A stretch of DNA of 64,000 bases from Hyphomonadaceae bacterium. Lineage in GTDB: Bacteria; Pseudomonadota; Alphaproteobacteria; Caulobacterales; Hyphomonadaceae. The translations under genes and the position numbers were made by a program. The stretch lies in NCBI GenBank assembly GCA_022844475.1, contig JALHLR010000005.1, positions 62,001 through 126,000 on the forward strand, written 5' to 3'. Of the stretch, positions 60,780-64,000 are shown in pieces. The notes beneath the pieces are model-generated. The model saw only the letters and a list, made by a program, of their open reading frames with translations. It was not told the DNA's origin and did not search any database. The stretch's first letter is position 1, and the number at the start of each line of letters is the position of its first letter.

Positions 60780-60960
60780 TTCACGTACACCCCTGTTAGT
60801 TGTTGAACCCAATCCGGCGTTAGTACGGATCTTTGACTCGTTAAGTCTGCCTCTCAACCCGCACACGTCATCCAAACCCCACCTGATACTCAGGCTAACT
60901 TGGGAAGTTCAGACGCCACGTGGAATCAAGGCGCAGAGCCTCGAGCCGATGTCCGCCGGC
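60780..60960 (-). promoter_or_regulatory. mRNA leader of the decarboxylase gene, candidate regulatory RNA
   Basis: Between the predicted transcription start (about 60960) and TTG 60779 lie about 180 bases. They include an in-frame ATG at 60875 with its own AGGTGGGG. A conserved 'speF' RNA element has been described upstream of ornithine decarboxylase genes in alphaproteobacteria; position and gene fit, but I cannot confirm its fold by eye. Confidence 0.4.
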
Positions 60961-60966
60961 GCGATG

Positions 60967-60995
60967 TATATAGGGGCATAGGGCAGGCATGTAAA
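60967..60995 (-). promoter_or_regulatory. Predicted sigma-70-type promoter of the decarboxylase gene
   Basis: On the minus strand TTTACA (complement of 60990-60995) and TATATA (complement of 60967-60972) are 17 bases apart, one of the best promoter matches in the window. Confidence 0.65.
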
Positions 60996-61085
60996 TAAAA
61001 TCTTGCGGGGCGTCAGTGGGTTGCCAACAACGGTTCGTTTCCGGGAACCATTAGTAGACGACGCGCCCACAAAACCGGATCCGGC

Positions 61086-61101
61086 GCTGTCATGTGACAG
61101 C
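61086..61101. promoter_or_regulatory. Palindrome upstream of the nucleoside deaminase
   Basis: GCTGTCA-TG-TGACAGC has seven-base arms and lies 72 bases before the deaminase start and about 90 bases behind the decarboxylase promoter. It may be an operator; the binding protein is unknown. Confidence 0.35.
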
Positions 61102-61173
61102 CCGGGGGCTGGCGGGTCATTTGGCGAGGCGTTTCTGATTCGCGTTTCAGAATAAGGCTTGAGGAGCGGCGGC

Positions 61174-61737
61174 ATGGCGCAGGCGAGCATCGCGACGGCG
61201 GCCGAGATCCGGCTGCCGGACTGGCTGGCGGCGTGGCCCTTGCCGGCGGCGCCTGTGTCCGACGCCGACGCTATGTGGCTGGCGGTGGCGATCGCGCGCG
61301 AAAATGTCGCGCGCGGGAGCGGGGGCCCCTTCGGCGCGTGCGTGCGGGACGATTCGGGCGACGAGATCATTGGCGTTGGCGTGAACCTCGCGATGGCGAG
61401 CGGCAATCCGGTTCTGCATGCGGAGACAGTAGCACTGTCGCTGGCAGGGTGGCGGCTGCAGGCCGGCGGTGGTGTGACGCTGTTCACGTCGTGCGAGCCC
61501 TGCATCATGTGCCTCGGCGCCGCGCACTGGGCCGGCGTCAAGCGGATCGTCTCGGCCGCCAGCAAGGCGGATGCGGAGGGGGCGGGTTTCAGCGAGGGTG
61601 CCGGGACGCGCGAACTGCGCGCCGAGATGTCGGCGCGCGGGGTTGTGTTCGCGGATGGGCTCTTGCGGGATGAGGGCGCAGCGGCGCTGCGGCTGTATGT
61701 GGAGGGCGGCGGTGCGATCTATGGGCCGAGGGGGTGA
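61174..61737 (+). CDS. Nucleoside deaminase (CDA/TadA superfamily)
   Basis: The protein has 187 residues from ATG 61174, with GAGGAG upstream. The zinc motifs are HAE in NPVLHAETVALSLAG and PCIMC in FTSCEPCIMCLGAAHWAG, with FGACVRDDSGDEIIG before them. The layout fits guanine- or cytosine-type deaminases rather than TadA. A long N-terminal segment (about 40 residues) is extra. Confidence 0.88.
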   Translation: MAQASIATAAEIRLPDWLAAWPLPAAPVSDADAMWLAVAIARENVARGSGGPFGACVRDDSGDEIIGVGVNLAMASGNPVLHAETVALSLAGWRLQAGGGVTLFTSCEPCIMCLGAAHWAGVKRIVSAASKADAEGAGFSEGAGTRELRAEMSARGVVFADGLLRDEGAAALRLYVEGGGAIYGPRG

Positions 61738-61812
61738 GCGCGCGCGGCTCGAATCTTATTGCCTATCGATAAGCCTCCCCTAGAGTGACGTCAGACAAAT
61801 TCAGAGGGTGCG

Positions 61813-64000
61813 ATGAGCAGGAAACTCATGACGGTAAAACTTGGTTCCGTGCTGGCGGCGGTGCTGGCGCTGAATGCCTGCGCGACAGGTGGGGGTACTT
61901 CGCAGACCTATGCTGCGCCGATGGTTCCGGCGGCTGCGCCGGAGCAGACGGCGTCGGCTGCGCGCGATCCGGTGATGCAGCGCATCGCGGCGATGGCCTA
62001 CGATATTCCGTACACGAAGTACGTCCTCAAGAACGGCATGACGCTGATTGTGCACGAGGACACCAAGACGCCGACGGTGACGCTGCACCTCGTCTATCAC
62101 GTCGGCTCGAAGAACGAGCCCGAGGGCCGGTCGGGCTTCGCGCACCTGTTCGAGCACCTGATGTTCAACGGCTCGCAGCACTTCAACGACGACTTCTTCA
62201 AGGCGACACAGCAGATCGGCGCAACCAACCAGAACGGCACGACGAACACGGATCGCACGAACTATTACCAGACTGTGCCAAAGGCGGCGCTGGACACGAT
62301 CCTGTGGCTGGAGTCGGACCGCATGGGCTACCTGCTCGGCGCGGTGGACCAGAAGCGGCTGGATGAGCAGCGCGGCGTGGTGCAGAACGAGAAGCGCCAG
62401 GGCGAGAACCAGCCCTATGGCAAGGTGTTCAACCACATCGTCTCGGCGACCTACCCTGACGACCATCCCTATGGCCACACAGTCATTGGTTCGATGGAGG
62501 ATCTCAACGCGGCCACGATGCAGGACGTGCAGGACTGGTTCAAGCAATGGTACGGACCTGCCAACGCGATCCTCGTGATCGCCGGCGACATCAAGCCTGA
62601 AGAGGCGAAGGCCAAGGTCGAGAAATTCTTCGGCGAGATTCCGCCGGGGCCGCCGCCGACGCAGCCGAAATCATGGGTTCCGGAGATTGCCGAGAACCAG
62701 CGCGAGATCATGTACGATCGCGTTGCGCAGCCGCGCATTTACAAGACGTGGAACGTGCCGGAGCTCGGCAATCCGGAAGGCGAGCTTCTGGATCACGTTG
62801 CCGCAGCGCTGGGCGGCGACAGGAATGCGCGGCTGACCAAGCGGCTTGTGTTCGACGAGCAGGTTGCGACGAACGTGAATGTCGGCAATCCGCAGAGCGA
62901 GATCGCTGGCCAGTTCCGTATCGTGGTCACTGCAAAGCCGGACGCAGATCTCGCGAAGATCGAGGCGGCGATCGACGAGGAGATGAACAAGCTGATCGCC
63001 TCCGGGCCGACGCAGGCCGAGCTGGACAAGAGTATCGTTCAGGCTGTCTCCGGCACCATCGCAGGCCTCGAGAGCACGTCGAGCAAGGCGGCGCAGCTGG
63101 CCCAGTGGGAGATGATCGACGGCGAGCCGGATGGCTGGAAGAAGTCGCTGCAGCGGCTGCAGGCGGCGACTCCGGCAAGTGTGCAGGCATCGGCGCGGAA
63201 ATGGTTGACACGCGGGTCGTACACGCTGAGCGTGCTGCCCTTCGGCGAGCCCGAAGCCTTTGCGGAGAAGGTCGACCGCTCGAAGATGCCGCAGCCGGGA
63301 ACGATAGCGGATGCGGTGTTCCCTGAATTCCAGACGGCGACGCTGTCGAACGGGATCAAGGTCTATCTCGTCGAGCGGCATGACGTGCCGCAGGTGAGCG
63401 TGTCGATGCAGCTGGATACGGGCTATCCGGCTGACCTCGGGACGATGAAGGACGGGCTGTCGGGCCTGACGGCCAACCTGCTGGACGAGGGCACGACGAG
63501 CCGCTCGGCGCTGCAGATCGCCGACGAGATCGACCGGCTGGGCGGCTATGTCGGCACGGGCGGCGGCGGGGACACGTCTACGGTCGAGTTCTCGGCGCTG
63601 ACGCCAACAGTCGATCAGGTGATGGCGATCTGGGCCGACGTGCTGCGCAATCCTGCGTTCGCGGAGGGCGATTTCCGCCGCATCCAGGCGCAGACGGCGC
63701 AGGGGCTGCAGCAGCAGCTGCGTGATCCTGGCTCGATCGGCCAGCGTGTGCTGTCGCGCGCGCTGTGGGGCGATGATCATGCCTACGGCCGGCTGCTGAC
63801 GCCGCAGGAAGTCTCGGCATTGACGCCAGCGGACGCCGCCGCCTTCCACAAGGCGTGGTACGGGCCGAACAATGCGACGTTGTTTGTCGTTGGCGACACG
63901 ACGCTCGCGGAGATCACGCCGAAACTGGAGGCGGCGCTACGTGGCTGGGGCGAGGCGCCGATGAAGCGCGCTTCCGTGGCCAATGGCGTGCGGCCTTCGA
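61813..64000 (+). CDS. M16 family metallopeptidase, lipoprotein (3' end outside window)
   Basis: At least 729 residues are encoded before the window edge. The signal ends in LALNACATG (lipobox). The first M16 domain has the inverted zinc motif FAHLFEHLMFNGSQHF (HxxEH) and the downstream glutamate in RGVVQNEKRQG. A second, inactive-type M16 domain begins at about residue 510 (ATLSNGIKVYLVERHDVPQV). Two-domain M16 lipoproteins act as periplasmic oligopeptidases or chaperone-like partners. Confidence 0.93.
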   Translation, partial: MSRKLMTVKLGSVLAAVLALNACATGGGTSQTYAAPMVPAAAPEQTASAARDPVMQRIAAMAYDIPYTKYVLKNGMTLIVHEDTKTPTVTLHLVYHVGSKNEPEGRSGFAHLFEHLMFNGSQHFNDDFFKATQQIGATNQNGTTNTDRTNYYQTVPKAALDTILWLESDRMGYLLGAVDQKRLDEQRGVVQNEKRQGENQPYGKVFNHIVSATYPDDHPYGHTVIGSMEDLNAATMQDVQDWFKQWYGPANAILVIAGDIKPEEAKAKVEKFFGEIPPGPPPTQPKSWVPEIAENQREIMYDRVAQPRIYKTWNVPELGNPEGELLDHVAAALGGDRNARLTKRLVFDEQVATNVNVGNPQSEIAGQFRIVVTAKPDADLAKIEAAIDEEMNKLIASGPTQAELDKSIVQAVSGTIAGLESTSSKAAQLAQWEMIDGEPDGWKKSLQRLQAATPASVQASARKWLTRGSYTLSVLPFGEPEAFAEKVDRSKMPQPGTIADAVFPEFQTATLSNGIKVYLVERHDVPQVSVSMQLDTGYPADLGTMKDGLSGLTANLLDEGTTSRSALQIADEIDRLGGYVGTGGGGDTSTVEFSALTPTVDQVMAIWADVLRNPAFAEGDFRRIQAQTAQGLQQQLRDPGSIGQRVLSRALWGDDHAYGRLLTPQEVSALTPADAAAFHKAWYGPNNATLFVVGDTTLAEITPKLEAALRGWGEAPMKRASVANGVRPS

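Noticed and set aside
1-64000. CRISPR arrays, insertion sequences, prophage or toxin-antitoxin genes
   Set aside because: No regularly spaced direct repeats, transposase, integrase, capsid or recognisable toxin-antitoxin pair was found on either strand.

Overview
The window reads as chromosome of a high-GC alphaproteobacterium, most likely in or near the Caulobacterales/Hyphomonadaceae. The reasons are: a circularly permuted two-piece ssrA gene encoding an ANDNF-type tag; an alpha-type SspB adaptor; a DUF4167 gene directly after prmC; the order ubiG / lysC / ptsP / RodZ-like HTH / ispG; and a deoxyhypusine-synthase-like gene beside a lysine/ornithine-decarboxylase-type gene. I see no phage, insertion sequence, CRISPR array or rRNA operon. 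The accessory content is small: intergenic palindromic repeats, one clear pseudogene (xthA), one possible gene remnant and several very short ORFs.

Layout. 1-7305: core metabolism (ubiG, lysC, ptsP, HTH/DUF4115 protein, ispG). 7306-8144: a possible remnant, an MliC-like lysozyme-inhibitor protein and a palindromic repeat. 8145-12260: M13 peptidase, coq7, dsbB-like gene, YqaA-type membrane protein. 12555-12641: tRNA-Leu(CAA). 12712-16631: rfbB, a small secreted protein, a Tat/lipobox amine oxidase, a 26-codon ORF with an exceptionally strong Shine-Dalgarno and its own terminator, and a secreted protein with a duplicated motif. 16874-22581: DNA glycosylase, thioesterase, sspB, a PLP Met/Cys-family lyase, cytochrome P450, OsmC. 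22656-23030: ssrA (tmRNA) and its promoter. 23044-28983: small proteins, VOC, aquaporin, RidA, GNAT, esterase, thyA, an Ala/Pro lipoprotein. 28980-35634: VUT (queuosine-precursor) transporter, folA, a TPR lipoprotein and a TonB-dependent receptor. 35708-41852: a WYL regulator with a divergent small transcript, alkyl sulfatase, transglutaminase, a degenerate nucleotidyltransferase-like gene and the xthA pseudogene. 41839-49760: Mrp ATPase, glycosyltransferase, hflKC, ald with a small lipoprotein, an alpha/beta hydrolase, bioY. 49757-57266: a CPA2 antiporter, a TorF-type porin, queF, MOSC, slyX, prmC, DUF4167. 57276-64000: two VOC proteins in tandem, the DHS-like/decarboxylase polyamine pair, a nucleoside deaminase and an M16 peptidase cut by the window edge.

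Functional links. ssrA and sspB form the trans-translation/ClpXP tagging axis. ubiG and coq7 both serve ubiquinone synthesis. thyA and folA are the dTMP/folate pair. queF and the VUT transporter both serve queuosine. hflK-hflC form the FtsH-modulating complex. The DHS-like and decarboxylase genes suggest diamine production followed by aminobutyl transfer. The items most worth follow-up are the 26-codon ORF at 15747-15827, the small transcript opposite the WYL regulator, the decarboxylase mRNA leader, and the xthA pseudogene with two in-frame stops and a deletion covering the catalytic glutamate.
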